A DNA stretch of 64,000 bases from contig DEIO01000015.1 of NCBI GenBank assembly GCA_002352545.1, positions 62,001-126,000 of the forward strand, in the 5' to 3' direction. Source of the stretch: Patescibacteria group bacterium UBA2772 (lineage in GTDB: Bacteria; Patescibacteriota; Minisyncoccia; Moranbacterales; DUUL01). The notes under the pieces are model-generated. The model did not search any database and was not told the DNA's origin. It saw only the letters and a program-made list of their open reading frames with translations. Shown piece after piece: positions 9,765 to 18,459 of this stretch (positions are counted from its first letter, which is position 1; every line of letters begins with the position of its first letter). A program made the position numbers and the translations under genes.

Positions 9765-10173
9765 TTTCTATTCTAAATTGTTTTCTTAGTGATTTTTTGT
9801 TTTTGCTCCATTCTATTTGAACAAGATACTCATTCTTTTGATTTTGTTTGGATTCCTCAAATATTTTTTGACCAGGATCTATTAAGAGAATATCTCTTGA
9901 CTTAACCTTGACTTCTTTTTCTTCTAACGGCTTTTTATTCAAGAATGTAGATACTCTATAAGTAACTTCCTTTGTTTCCATGTTTTCAATTTGCAATGTT
10001 AAAGAAGAATATTCATCTAATGATACTGTATCCAATGAATCTGCAAAACTAAGGACAGAGAAACCTACAACAGCATGTTTTTTGATGGTTTCTTCTCCGT
10101 GCCAAAGCAAGAATGTCAAAGGAATGGAGAAAATTAACAATAAGTATAGTATTGGTAGTTTATTCTTGGACAT
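9751..10173 (-). CDS. Single-pass membrane-anchored protein of the glycan cluster
   Basis: The likely start is the ATG at 10173 (MSKNKLPILYLL...), which overlaps the upstream GT-C gene by 14 bases. A longer reading from 10257 would lie deep inside that gene and is less likely. The product is 140 residues with one N-terminal helix (about residues 5-24) and an extracytoplasmic part rich in beta-prone and Lys/Glu residues. It resembles the small DUF1616-like ectodomains that accompany archaeal and CPR GT-C enzymes, where they are often fused to the membrane part. Here the DUF-like domain is a separate gene directly after the membrane protein. The family link is a guess from memory. Confidence 0.6.
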   Translation of the reverse strand: MSKNKLPILYLLLIFSIPLTFLLWHGEETIKKHAVVGFSVLSFADSLDTVSLDEYSSLTLQIENMETKEVTYRVSTFLNKKPLEEKEVKVKSRDILLIDPGQKIFEESKQNQKNEYLVQIEWSKNKKSLRKQFRIENEKQ

Positions 10174-12094
10174 ATTTTTTATAGATAACAATATTTTTAG
10201 CTGTGTATATTTTTGAAAAGTTACTGCTTTTTTCAAACTGGACAGTATCAAAACCATCTTTCAATACAATGTAAGCAGTTGAAGTGTTTTTGAAACATTC
10301 TCGTCCAATTTCCGAATCAGGAATTGCAATCATATCCCTTGTGCATGTCTCTCTTTTTTTTGTAGGGTCTTCATATCTTCTCAAGTATGAACGTGAAAGA
10401 GGATATTTGTACTCTCGCATAAAGAATAGCTTCATCCAAGTGTCTCCTTCTAAATGTATATGATCTTTGAGCACAACTTCATTATCTCTTGCTATGTCAC
10501 TAAGATATTCTGATGCTTTGTATGTTTGCATAACCTCTTTTTCTTTTGCGGGGTCGTTGTCTCTAACAGAGTCTGATATATCAGCAAAACCTGATATTAC
10601 TCCAGTTCCTAAGACTAGAAAGAGTAAGACTTGTATTACAATCTTAGAGGTTTTTCTCGATAGTTTCTGGAATGAAAATGCTATGAAAAATGCACTAAGA
10701 ATTGCTAAAGGAAAAGTGATATAGCTAACAATTCTGCTAGATATAATATCAACTTTCAAAAGTGCTGGTCTTGTGCTCATCGTAAAGATGACCAAAAACC
10801 AAGCTGCTAAAAGTGAAATAGCTATAATTTTAGTCAGACTACTTTTTTTGTTTTTCTCAAATTGATTTTTCACGAAGACTGAAAATAGAACTAAAATTCC
10901 TAAAATTCCATAAAACAATTTCCATGCACCAACACTCAAACTAATTGCTCCAACTGATAAGCCAACTCGAGTTGATTTGCTTGGAGCACCAACTGCTGTG
11001 TCTATAGCACTTTTGTTCAGATATGAAGGCATGTGCACAAAAAGCATAAACAAAACTATAAGTAGCAATGTTAAAATATTCCATTTTGAGAGGAATACTT
11101 TTAAATACGGAAAAATATTCTTAAAGGTTTTTGACAAGTTAAAGTGATTCTCAATTAATAACGTTAAAACGAAGATTGTTAGAAATCCCACAAAAACGTA
11201 GAGAAAAATAAAAGTTGATAAATGATGAGTAAAGCCAAGGCCAGCTAAACAGATATAAAACAACGAAGCCATTTTAGAATCAAGTTTTTTAATTGCTAGG
11301 AAAAAAAGCAGAAAAGAGGTCGGGATAAGTAAGTTGCCAATCATATTTCCGATTACTCCTCCTGAAATAAATTTTGCTTGTGGCGTGGATGTTGCATAGA
11401 AACAACCTGCAATAAGCAACGTTAGTAGAGCAGTGATTTTGCCAGTTCTTTTGTTAGTAAATTGTTTAACAATATAGAAGGCAACAACAGATAATGCTAT
11501 AAGAGAAAAGATATTTACCAAAAAAAGAATCGCAACTGGCATAGCGCTGATATATGAAATACCACTCAGAAGAGATACAACGGAGAAAATGATATGTTCT
11601 CCAATAATGAAGTCAGGCATGCCATAGTTAGGCAATTGGCCTGTTTGTGAGATTGTCTTTGACCAATAGATATGGTGACCAAGATCTGTTGTCTGAGGCA
11701 CAATTCCATCTGCGACATAGAAGGTCCTGATGATAGCTGAAAGCGCTAAGATTAATAGAAAAGTACCCAGTTCTTTTTTGGAGAATAGCTGCAGTGTAGA
11801 AATTTTCTTTTCTTGGTCTTCTGCTTGCTCTTTTCTGGATAAAAACCAAAAAAAGAAAGAAAAACCTAGGAGTGCTAAGAATAGACTAAGACCTGTTATT
11901 TTTATAGAAAGAAAATCTAGTACTATGGCAATGAAATTTGTTGCGATTAAGCTAAAAACAAATGAAAAAAGACCTACTTCAATAAAAGAAAATGCTCTAA
12001 GATATTTTTTCAAGAAAAATTTTGTAAAAAAATATCCAGGTATAAATAAAGAAAGTAATATCGCTAAATAAAATTTGATAAAAAGTAAAAGCAT
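10160..12094 (-). CDS. Large polytopic GT-C-like membrane protein
   Basis: 644 residues, about 14 membrane helices. After the third or fourth helix comes an outer loop with TTDLGHHIYWSK, resembling the acidic D-x-GHH loops of oligosaccharyltransferase-like and related GT-C proteins, then a GEHIIFS stretch. The soluble C-terminal part (after about residue 520) includes KASEYLSDIARDNEVVLKD and ends near residue 644. Its start lies one base after the stop of the GT4 gene upstream, so they are co-transcribed. It is expected to act at the outer face on a lipid-linked sugar. It is not clearly STT3, because no WWDYG motif is seen. Confidence 0.7.
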   Translation of the reverse strand: MLLLFIKFYLAILLSLFIPGYFFTKFFLKKYLRAFSFIEVGLFSFVFSLIATNFIAIVLDFLSIKITGLSLFLALLGFSFFFWFLSRKEQAEDQEKKISTLQLFSKKELGTFLLILALSAIIRTFYVADGIVPQTTDLGHHIYWSKTISQTGQLPNYGMPDFIIGEHIIFSVVSLLSGISYISAMPVAILFLVNIFSLIALSVVAFYIVKQFTNKRTGKITALLTLLIAGCFYATSTPQAKFISGGVIGNMIGNLLIPTSFLLFFLAIKKLDSKMASLFYICLAGLGFTHHLSTFIFLYVFVGFLTIFVLTLLIENHFNLSKTFKNIFPYLKVFLSKWNILTLLLIVLFMLFVHMPSYLNKSAIDTAVGAPSKSTRVGLSVGAISLSVGAWKLFYGILGILVLFSVFVKNQFEKNKKSSLTKIIAISLLAAWFLVIFTMSTRPALLKVDIISSRIVSYITFPLAILSAFFIAFSFQKLSRKTSKIVIQVLLFLVLGTGVISGFADISDSVRDNDPAKEKEVMQTYKASEYLSDIARDNEVVLKDHIHLEGDTWMKLFFMREYKYPLSRSYLRRYEDPTKKRETCTRDMIAIPDSEIGRECFKNTSTAYIVLKDGFDTVQFEKSSNFSKIYTAKNIVIYKKYVQE

Positions 12095-12095
12095 G

Positions 12096-13205
12096 TTAGT
12101 ATTTTTTCATTTCTGCTAAGTATTGTTTTGCAATTTTGCCCCAAGTATTATGTTCTTTGATATGATCGGAGGCTTGTTTTCCAAAGTTTTTGAAAAAGGA
12201 GGGTTCTTTTTCCAGAATCTCAAAAACTTTTTCCTCCCAAGCTTTTACATTTTCTGGTTCTACTAGGAACCCACTTTTTCCATCTGATACAGCATCTGCG
12301 AGTCCTTCTAGATTCGAGGCAATAACAACTCTTTGGCAAATCGCAGCTTCTATTACGTTTATACCGAAGCCCTCCATTGTGCCAGGAACCTTGATATTTG
12401 GTGAAACCACCAAATCAACTGTGCTTAGAAGTGTCTTCACATCTTCCCATGGCAAAGAAGGGAGTAATATTGCTCTATCTTCAAGTTTTTGTTCAACAAT
12501 AATTTCTTCGCAGGTTCTAAAATCATCTTTATCCCCGGCAGTTCTTTTATTGACCCTGCTTCCAGCTGCAACAAAAATACAGTCGCTTGGTAGTTTTGAA
12601 ACAATGTTATTTAGGAACCAACTAGTTCCTTTATGTGGAACAAATCTTCCCAATCGTAGAACGACTCTTTTGTTGGAAAGGTCCCTTTCTAAGAGTTTCT
12701 CTAAATCTTTTCTGGTTCTTTCGCAAATCAGTTTCTCCTTGAAAACTCCATTTGGTATAAATGTGCAAAGTGAATGATCAACCCCAACTTTCACAGCTTC
12801 TTTTATTGTTGCATTGCCAACCATGAATAGTTGGTTAAGTCTTTTTAGGGCGTTGATATTTATAAGACGATAAATTGTTGGCAAAAAGCCAGTTCTGTTA
12901 GCATATGTCACGTCCAGTCCATGTACAACGCAAAAGAAACGTTTTTTAGGAAAGAATATTTTTAAGAATGCACCTACAGGTGCTAGCACGCCACTTCCCA
13001 AAAGGCAGACGTCATATTTCTTTGCATTCAATAAAGATTGTATTGTTGCTAAAACAACAAAAAGGGGAAGAAAAACTTTCCCTTTTTTATTTGCAATAAT
13101 TTTTACGTCGGCTATATCTGATAAACTTTTCGATAAGTCAAAGTTCTGACTCTCAACTCCTCCAAGTGTAGGAGGATAGGAATGTGAAATAAATAAAATC
13201 TTCAT
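12096..13205 (-). CDS. GT4-family glycosyltransferase (mannosyltransferase-like)
   Basis: 369 residues, GT-B fold. The N-terminus MKILFISHSYPPTLGGVE-S carries the GGVE acceptor-side motif of GT4 enzymes. The C-terminal domain has RLGRFVPHKGTSWFLN (start of Glycos_transf_1) and the donor-binding EGFGINVIEAAICQRVVIA, the E-x7-E motif intact, followed by DGKSGFLVEPEN. It should transfer a sugar from an NDP- or GDP-sugar to a lipid-linked acceptor in the cytoplasm. It is the second GT4 of the cluster and sits directly upstream of the large GT-C gene. Donor unknown. Confidence 0.88.
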   Translation of the reverse strand: MKILFISHSYPPTLGGVESQNFDLSKSLSDIADVKIIANKKGKVFLPLFVVLATIQSLLNAKKYDVCLLGSGVLAPVGAFLKIFFPKKRFFCVVHGLDVTYANRTGFLPTIYRLININALKRLNQLFMVGNATIKEAVKVGVDHSLCTFIPNGVFKEKLICERTRKDLEKLLERDLSNKRVVLRLGRFVPHKGTSWFLNNIVSKLPSDCIFVAAGSRVNKRTAGDKDDFRTCEEIIVEQKLEDRAILLPSLPWEDVKTLLSTVDLVVSPNIKVPGTMEGFGINVIEAAICQRVVIASNLEGLADAVSDGKSGFLVEPENVKAWEEKVFEILEKEPSFFKNFGKQASDHIKEHNTWGKIAKQYLAEMKKY

Positions 13206-13257
13206 GTCAAATCAATTCAATCTTAAAATTATTGTTTGTAATCGTCTAGATACAACT

Positions 13258-13572
13258 CTAGTTTTTTGAATAAAAAGCATGATTTGCAACAATTCCAATT
13301 CCCAAAAGAAGGAAGACTATTGTTAGTGTAAATAGAAATAAATCTGGAGCGAAAGAAACTGTCACATTCTGAAAGCTAAGTTGAAGAACCTGAATCATGA
13401 TTGCTGCACCAGTTATGATAATCAGCATTCCCAAAAGGAACATGAACTTCTCCTTTGATTGATTTCTTACAGTTTTTTTTGTACTTTTTCTAGTTCTTTT
13501 TTTTACTATTTTAGTTGCTTTTTTAGCAGCTGGTTTCTTTTTTGTAACTGCTTTTTTTGTTGTTTTTGGCAT
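13258..13572 (-). CDS. Small membrane protein with Lys/Ala-rich histone-H1-like N-terminus
   Basis: 104 residues. The first 40 are almost only Lys, Ala, Thr and Arg (KKAVTKKKPAAKKATK...), a composition like the tail of histone H1 or bacterial HU extensions. Two membrane helices follow (about residues 43-62 and 78-98). The positive-inside rule puts the basic tail in the cytoplasm, where it could bind nucleic acid, anionic lipid or polyphosphate. It lies between the GT2 gene (27 bases away) and the GT4 gene on the same strand. No family recognised. Confidence 0.7.
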   Translation of the reverse strand: MPKTTKKAVTKKKPAAKKATKIVKKRTRKSTKKTVRNQSKEKFMFLLGMLIIITGAAIMIQVLQLSFQNVTVSFAPDLFLFTLTIVFLLLGIGIVANHAFYSKN

Positions 13573-13599
13573 TTTTATTCTAGTTTTTATTATTTTTTA

Positions 13600-14580
13600 T
13601 TATTTTTGATATCTAAATTTTTTATTTTGATACATCATTTCTTCAGTTAATTGTCTGTTAGATTTAATCATATCTGCTATAAGCGCAAAGATTATTAATT
13701 GAATACCAAACATAATTGAAATTGACGAAAATATAATATAATTTATAAAAGGACTTATTTTAAAATCTTGAATGTAGTGTCCAAAGAATGCAAGGAAGCC
13801 TACCAATCCGATTCCAACCAAGAATATTCCAGGCCAACCAAAAAATTTCAACGGTCTAACATCTCGTATTGCTTTTAGTATTATTTTACCTGAATTTCCA
13901 ACAAATTGCCAGACTGATTTTACAATCCTTGATTTTCTGTTTGAGAAGTAGGCTACTTTGACAGGAATCCACTTTATTTTTAAATTTTTCCCAATTGCAT
14001 CGATTATGGTTTCTTGTGTATAAGTGAAGTGAATATTTGTTAGATTGAAGCGCAAAAGAGTTTCTCTGTTGTGAGCTCTGAATCCACAAGTGAGGTCATC
14101 AATGTCGTGATTTAGGAAGAAACCGATCATCTTTGCTGCTAAACGATTCAAAATGTTTTTAATCTTGGGCATATTCTTGGCTTTGTGCTTGCCAAATCTG
14201 CTAGCAACTACCATATCAACTTCTTTCTTGGCTACTGGTTCTAACAATTTAGGAATGTCTTCTGGGTCAAATTGTCCGTCGGCATCTATATTAACCATAA
14301 AGTCAGCATTTTCTCGCAAGGAACTTTCGACTGCTTGTTTGAATGAATATGCCAAACGCCTGTTAGGCTTATATGAAACAACGATATCAGCATTTTTCTT
14401 TGCAATTTCTGTGGTGTTATCAGTGGAACCATCATCAACGACCTGTACCAGTTTTTTCTTTATTTTCGATCCAATGCCTTTTTTGTAGAAATCGCTCTCA
14501 AAACTTTTTTTGATTCTTTGAATCGTTTGGGCGATTTTTGCTTCCTCGTTATATGCTGGAATATTAACGATTAATTTCAT
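13600..14580 (-). CDS. GT2 glycosyltransferase, dolichyl-phosphate-mannose-synthase-like
   Basis: 326 residues. The GT-A domain starts IVNIPAYNEEAKIAQTI, has VVDDGSTDNT (nucleotide binding) and NIDADGQFDPEDI (DXD-like metal site DAD), then DLTCGFRAHNR as in DPM1/undecaprenyl-phosphate sugar synthases. Two C-terminal membrane helices (about residues 235-260 and 272-300) follow, as in membrane-anchored polyprenyl-phosphate glycosyltransferases. It would load a sugar onto undecaprenyl phosphate, providing the donor used outside by the GT-C enzymes of this cluster. It is the first gene of the long minus-strand run. Confidence 0.9.
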   Translation of the reverse strand: MKLIVNIPAYNEEAKIAQTIQRIKKSFESDFYKKGIGSKIKKKLVQVVDDGSTDNTTEIAKKNADIVVSYKPNRRLAYSFKQAVESSLRENADFMVNIDADGQFDPEDIPKLLEPVAKKEVDMVVASRFGKHKAKNMPKIKNILNRLAAKMIGFFLNHDIDDLTCGFRAHNRETLLRFNLTNIHFTYTQETIIDAIGKNLKIKWIPVKVAYFSNRKSRIVKSVWQFVGNSGKIILKAIRDVRPLKFFGWPGIFLVGIGLVGFLAFFGHYIQDFKISPFINYIIFSSISIMFGIQLIIFALIADMIKSNRQLTEEMMYQNKKFRYQK

Positions 14581-14713
14581 GTCTTATTAAAAATATTTAT
14601 ACAAAATACAAATACTCCTTAGGTAGGGAATTTGCTTAAAATCAAATTTTATTTATCTATAGACAGTATACTTTAATTTTAGTTTTTAATCAATAACAAA
14701 GCGTGTTTTAATA

Positions 14714-14742
14714 TTGATAATACAAGTAATTTGTGTTATAAA
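14714..14742 (+). promoter_or_regulatory. Sigma70-type promoter for the small membrane protein gene
   Basis: TTGATA, a 17-base spacer, then TATAAA. Transcription would start near 14749, leaving a leader of about 55 bases that contains a strong GAGGGGG ribosome-binding site before the ATG at 14804. Confidence 0.6.
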
Positions 14743-14803
14743 ATGAATAGTTCTCAATATTAAAATGTTTTATTTCAGAATACAATCTAAAAAGAGGGGG
14801 TGT

Positions 14804-15226
14804 ATGTTTAAAAGTGAGTATACTTTTGGCAAAATGATTTCATTGTTTCTGGTTGCAATGTTAGTAGTTCATGCGATTTACAATCCGCATGGCATCAGCT
14901 TGTACGACTGGATTCAGGAAATTGTTGTCACGCGTAACTTTCGTTCTAACGAATTCTATATCTGTGGAATGCTCAGTTGTCTTATCCTGGGTCTAGGATA
15001 TTTCTACTTTCAAACAGCGCTAAAGGGTAGTTTGATTGGAAAATTTTTAACAATTCTATTCCTCGTGTTTTTGATTAGATTCGTAGTTTATAACTTCAAA
15101 TTGGACATCCACAACAAATCTGTTGCAAGTTATCTTGTGACGGTTCCAATCTCGATATTTCTTGGTTGGGGCATGAACACAGCTCATTTGACTTCTCGCA
15201 TGAGTGGAAGAGTCCCCACAAATTAA
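14804..15226 (+). CDS. Small four-helix membrane protein, unknown
   Basis: 140 residues with four predicted membrane helices and short loops, not recognised. The ATG at 14804 is chosen over the one at 14765 because the purine-rich GAGGGGG at 14794-14800 is at correct spacing and the extra residues look like leader sequence. It is a single-gene unit with its own promoter and a perfect hairpin terminator, facing the opposite way to the genes on both sides. The strong Shine-Dalgarno site is unusual for this window and suggests high expression. Confidence 0.7.
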   Translation: MFKSEYTFGKMISLFLVAMLVVHAIYNPHGISLYDWIQEIVVTRNFRSNEFYICGMLSCLILGLGYFYFQTALKGSLIGKFLTILFLVFLIRFVVYNFKLDIHNKSVASYLVTVPISIFLGWGMNTAHLTSRMSGRVPTN

Positions 15227-15252
15227 ATCGAAGATTCAAAAAATTGAATCAA

Positions 15253-15291
15253 AAAGTACTTTGCAGTAAGCATCTGCAAAGTACTTTTTTT
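15253..15291 (+). terminator. Perfect 14-bp hairpin terminator
   Basis: The arm AAAGTACTTTGCAG (15253-15266) and its exact complement (15274-15287) enclose a 7-base loop, followed by a T run. The T run serves the plus-strand gene. The A-rich 5' side may also stop the convergent UDP-sugar dehydrogenase gene, which ends 27 bases away. Confidence 0.9.
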
Positions 15292-15317
15292 GTTGAACAC
15301 GTCTATGAAGATGTTTC

Positions 15318-16604
15318 CTATTTTCTTCCGATACCGTGATATTCCATTCCTAGCTTCTTGATTTCCTCTCCGTCTAAAGCATTCATCCCATCTACAATTG
15401 CTAAAACTCCATTTTCTTTGAATTTTGAAAGTGGAATTTCCATGAATTCTTTGTGATTCGTAACAAAGATAATAGCTTGTACTTCTTTCAAAAATTCATC
15501 AACATTTTTCACATCTGACATGTCTAGTATATAAGGATCAAAAGCAACAATGTCAGCATTTTTCTTCTTTAGTTCCTTGACGATTTTGATGGCAGGTGAT
15601 TCTCGCAAATCATCAATATTCGCTTTATATGAAAGTCCCATGACCCCAATCTTAGTTCCTTTCATTGGAAGTTCCACGTTGTTGAGAAGATCTTGCATCA
15701 ATTCAACTGTGTAGTTAGGCATTGAGTTGTTGATTTCTCTTGCAACTCGAAGGAAATGATGATCGAAACCTTTTTTCTTGGCTTGCTCAATGAGATAATA
15801 TGGGTCAACAGGGATACAGTGTCCTCCAACTCCACGACCAGGGAAATGTGGCATAAAAGCAAAAGGCTTTGTCGCAGCTCCAAGGATTACGTCTTTAACA
15901 TCGATTCCCATTTGATCAAAACTTTTTGCAAGTTCGTTCACAAAAGCAATGTTAATATCTCTAAATGAATTTTCCACAACTTTTGTTGCCTCAGCTTCAC
16001 GAATAGATTTCATAGCTCGAACTTCGCCTTCAATGATTGAGGAGTAGAATTCTTTTGCAATTTTGACACCTTCTTGGGACATTGAACCTACAACTCTTGG
16101 AATATTTGTTACGTTCCATTTTTCATTTCCAGGATCAATTCTTTCCGGACAATGTGCAAGATAATAATCGGTTCCTTCTGCAAGATTCGCTTCAGCGAAC
16201 ATTGGCTCTACAATTTCTTCACAAACGCCAGGATTGATTGTTGACTCAACTACAACCAACTGTCCTTTCTTTGTGTTTTCGATACACATTTTCACAGCGC
16301 CTCTTACGGGGTTTAGGTTCGGATAAAACTGTTCGTCGACTGGTGTTGGAACACAAATCAATATAATATCAGCATCTTTCAACACAGATGCATCGTTTGT
16401 TGCTTCAAGTTTTTTCAATAAAACTAGTCTTTCTTCAATGAATTCTTCTTTGAAAGGGCTTTTTCCTTGAGCAATAGAGTCTAGTTTTTTTTGATCCAAG
16501 TCCAATCCCACGACTGAGTAACCTTTTTCAATACAACGAATTGCCAACGGAAGACCAACATAGCCTAGTCCGATCACTGCGACTCTACTTTGCTTTATGT
16601 TCAT
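15318..16604 (-). CDS. UDP-N-acetylglucosamine/-glucose 6-dehydrogenase (WbpA/TviB-like)
   Basis: 428 residues. An NAD-binding GLGYVGLP near residue 12, then CVPTPVD, ESTINPG, and HCPERIDPGN, a form I associate with WbpA/TviB-type UDP-GlcNAc dehydrogenases rather than classical UDP-glucose dehydrogenases. The catalytic Cys lies in GVGGHCIPVDPYYL, and the C-terminal UDP-binding domain has MGLSYKANIDDLRESP. It oxidises the C6 hydroxyl of a UDP-sugar twice to the uronic acid, a precursor for acidic surface glycans assembled by the neighbouring enzymes. It has its own transcript, divergent from pyk. Substrate (GlcNAc or Glc) not certain. Confidence 0.9.
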   Translation of the reverse strand: MNIKQSRVAVIGLGYVGLPLAIRCIEKGYSVVGLDLDQKKLDSIAQGKSPFKEEFIEERLVLLKKLEATNDASVLKDADIILICVPTPVDEQFYPNLNPVRGAVKMCIENTKKGQLVVVESTINPGVCEEIVEPMFAEANLAEGTDYYLAHCPERIDPGNEKWNVTNIPRVVGSMSQEGVKIAKEFYSSIIEGEVRAMKSIREAEATKVVENSFRDINIAFVNELAKSFDQMGIDVKDVILGAATKPFAFMPHFPGRGVGGHCIPVDPYYLIEQAKKKGFDHHFLRVAREINNSMPNYTVELMQDLLNNVELPMKGTKIGVMGLSYKANIDDLRESPAIKIVKELKKKNADIVAFDPYILDMSDVKNVDEFLKEVQAIIFVTNHKEFMEIPLSKFKENGVLAIVDGMNALDGEEIKKLGMEYHGIGRK

Positions 16605-16914
16605 CGTTTTTTGTTTATTTTATAAAGTTATTATTTTCATCAAATTGTTAAAAATGACGAACTTATTTTTTTATGTTAGTACATTTTTTTTAAAATGCAA
16701 GAAGCATGTTGTTATAATAAATCAAATATTTCTTTTTGGCTAGATGTTTTTAATTAAAGAACTTTATTTGAAATTTCAAAAAATGAAAGCTTTTTTCTCA
16801 GAAAATAGAGGATATAAAAAATGTTAACAACCATTGACAAAAGTTTAAAATCAACCTATTATTAAATGAAATAAAGCTAAATTGAGTTGTTAAAATATTT
16901 ACATTTATAAATAG
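16605..16914. other. Divergent intergenic region, ugd-like gene / pyk
   Basis: 310 bases, very AT-rich, between the start codons of the UDP-sugar dehydrogenase and pyruvate kinase genes. It holds the pyk promoter listed separately. On the minus strand I see only AT-rich -10-like hexamers and no convincing -35. No ORF or stable hairpin was found. Confidence 0.6.
16834..16862 (+). promoter_or_regulatory. Near-consensus sigma70 promoter of pyk
   Basis: TTGACA, exactly 17 bases, then TATTAT. The predicted start near 16869 leaves a 45-base leader without a clear Shine-Dalgarno site. Confidence 0.85.
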
Positions 16915-18324
16915 ATGAAAAAAACAAGAATTGTTGCAACGATTGGTCCGGCATCAGATAGTGTTCCAATGTTGCAAAAGCTAATCAAGTCAGGTCTTAA
17001 TGTTGCTAGAATGAACTTTTCCCATGGAGATCATGCAGAGCATACGCAAAGATTGGAAAATATCCGAGAAGCGATGAAAAAAGTTGGTCAAGACATTGCA
17101 ATTTTGCAGGATCTTGGGGGAGTGAAGATTCGAATTGGAGATTTTTCCAAAGGGCAAATTATGCTAAAAAAGGGTGCTAAATTTTCTATCACTGCAAATG
17201 ATTGTGCTGGTGATGACAATTGTGTTTCTGTTAACTACAAAAAACTTCCCTGCGAAGTTGAAGTGGGTCAACCAATTTTGATTGACGATGGAACAAAGAA
17301 ACTGGTTGTGACAAAAACAACGAAATCAACAATTGAAACAAAAGTTGTTATCGGAGGAATGATTCGTTCACGTCGTGGAGTGAATGTGCCAGGTGCACGT
17401 TTGAGTTGTAGCGCACTGACACCAAAAGACAAAAAGGATGCAATCGAGTTTGGGATTAAAAATGGAGTAGATTTCATTGCTCTTTCTTTTGTTCGTAGCG
17501 CAAAAGATATTGAGGATTTGAAAAAGATTCTAAAGCAAAAGAAATCAACAGCAAAGATTGTTGCAAAGATTGAAACTCCTGAAGCAATTGAAAATCTAGA
17601 TGAAATTATTTCTGTTACAGATGCAATTATGGTGGCAAGAGGTGATTTAGCAGTGGAAATGCCAGCCGAAGATGTGCCACACTTGCAAAAAATGATGATC
17701 AGAAAGTGTAATATCGTTGGAAAGCCTGTGATTGTTGCAACTCAAATGTTGGAATCAATGATCACTGTGCCAACACCAACAAGAGCGGAAGTGACGGATG
17801 TTACAAATGCAATCTTGGATGGTGCAGATGCTGTGATGCTTTCTGCTGAAACTGCAGTAGGTGATTTCCAAGTAGAGGTGATTGAGACGATGGCGTCAAT
17901 TGCAAGAAGAACAGAACAAGATATGCATGGACGTGAGATTATTGATAATGAAGAATACACAAGCAGAACAGCGAATGCGATTTCTCATAGTGCGGTCCAG
18001 ATTGCTAGAGAGATAGATGCAGTGGCGATTGTGACATTGACTGAGTCTGGTTTTTCCGCGAGAAAGATTTCGCGTTATCAACCGATTCAACCAATAATCG
18101 CACTAACACCACACAAGCAAACACACCTACAATTGCAACTTTCTTTTGGTTGTAGGTCATATATTTTCAAAGGATTTGATAGCGTTCAAAAAACAATTTT
18201 GAAAACCAAAGAGTTCATCAAAAAAGAAGGGATAGCAAAGAAAGGAGACAGGATTGTAATTGTCGCAGGAGTGCCCTTCGGAAAGTCAGGTTCAACGAAT
18301 ATGGTGATTGTGGAGAAGATATAG
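16915..18324 (+). CDS. pyk: Pyruvate kinase
   Basis: 469 residues, the normal length of pyruvate kinase without the extra C-terminal PEP-utiliser domain. Visible motifs are TRIVATIGPAS at the N-terminus, ARMNFSHG, the B domain after about residue 70, the active-site IVAKIETPEAIEN with the catalytic Lys/Glu, MVARGDLAVE, and VIVATQMLESM. It converts phosphoenolpyruvate and ADP to pyruvate and ATP, probably the main substrate-level ATP step in a fermentative cell. It has its own promoter and a terminator downstream. Confidence 0.97.
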   Translation: MKKTRIVATIGPASDSVPMLQKLIKSGLNVARMNFSHGDHAEHTQRLENIREAMKKVGQDIAILQDLGGVKIRIGDFSKGQIMLKKGAKFSITANDCAGDDNCVSVNYKKLPCEVEVGQPILIDDGTKKLVVTKTTKSTIETKVVIGGMIRSRRGVNVPGARLSCSALTPKDKKDAIEFGIKNGVDFIALSFVRSAKDIEDLKKILKQKKSTAKIVAKIETPEAIENLDEIISVTDAIMVARGDLAVEMPAEDVPHLQKMMIRKCNIVGKPVIVATQMLESMITVPTPTRAEVTDVTNAILDGADAVMLSAETAVGDFQVEVIETMASIARRTEQDMHGREIIDNEEYTSRTANAISHSAVQIAREIDAVAIVTLTESGFSARKISRYQPIQPIIALTPHKQTHLQLQLSFGCRSYIFKGFDSVQKTILKTKEFIKKEGIAKKGDRIVIVAGVPFGKSGSTNMVIVEKI

Positions 18325-18357
18325 ATTAAATTTAGAAAGATTGGTTAGAAAATAGAA

Positions 18358-18394
18358 AACTCCTTGCTGATTAGAGTCGGTGAGGGGTTTTTGG
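18358..18394 (+). terminator. Terminator after pyk
   Basis: ACTCCTTGCTGAT pairs imperfectly, with several G-U pairs, with GTCGGTGAGGGGT, followed by a T run. It separates pyk from the OLD-family gene. Confidence 0.6.
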
Positions 18395-18416
18395 TTTGGA
18401 ATTATAATATAAAAAA

Positions 18417-18439
18417 TGATATACTTAAAAACTATATCA
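18417..18439. promoter_or_regulatory. Small dyad upstream of the OLD-family gene
   Basis: TGATATA and its exact complement TATATCA are separated by 9 bases, 21 bases before the start codon. It could be an operator or a leader hairpin. The sequence is AT-rich, so chance is possible. Confidence 0.3.
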
Positions 18440-18459
18440 TAAAAAATTAAGCAAAATAA

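Noticed and set aside
12190..12777. Antisense frame of 195 codons over the GT4 gene
   Set aside because: Ser/Phe-rich translation without motifs, complementary to a clear glycosyltransferase.
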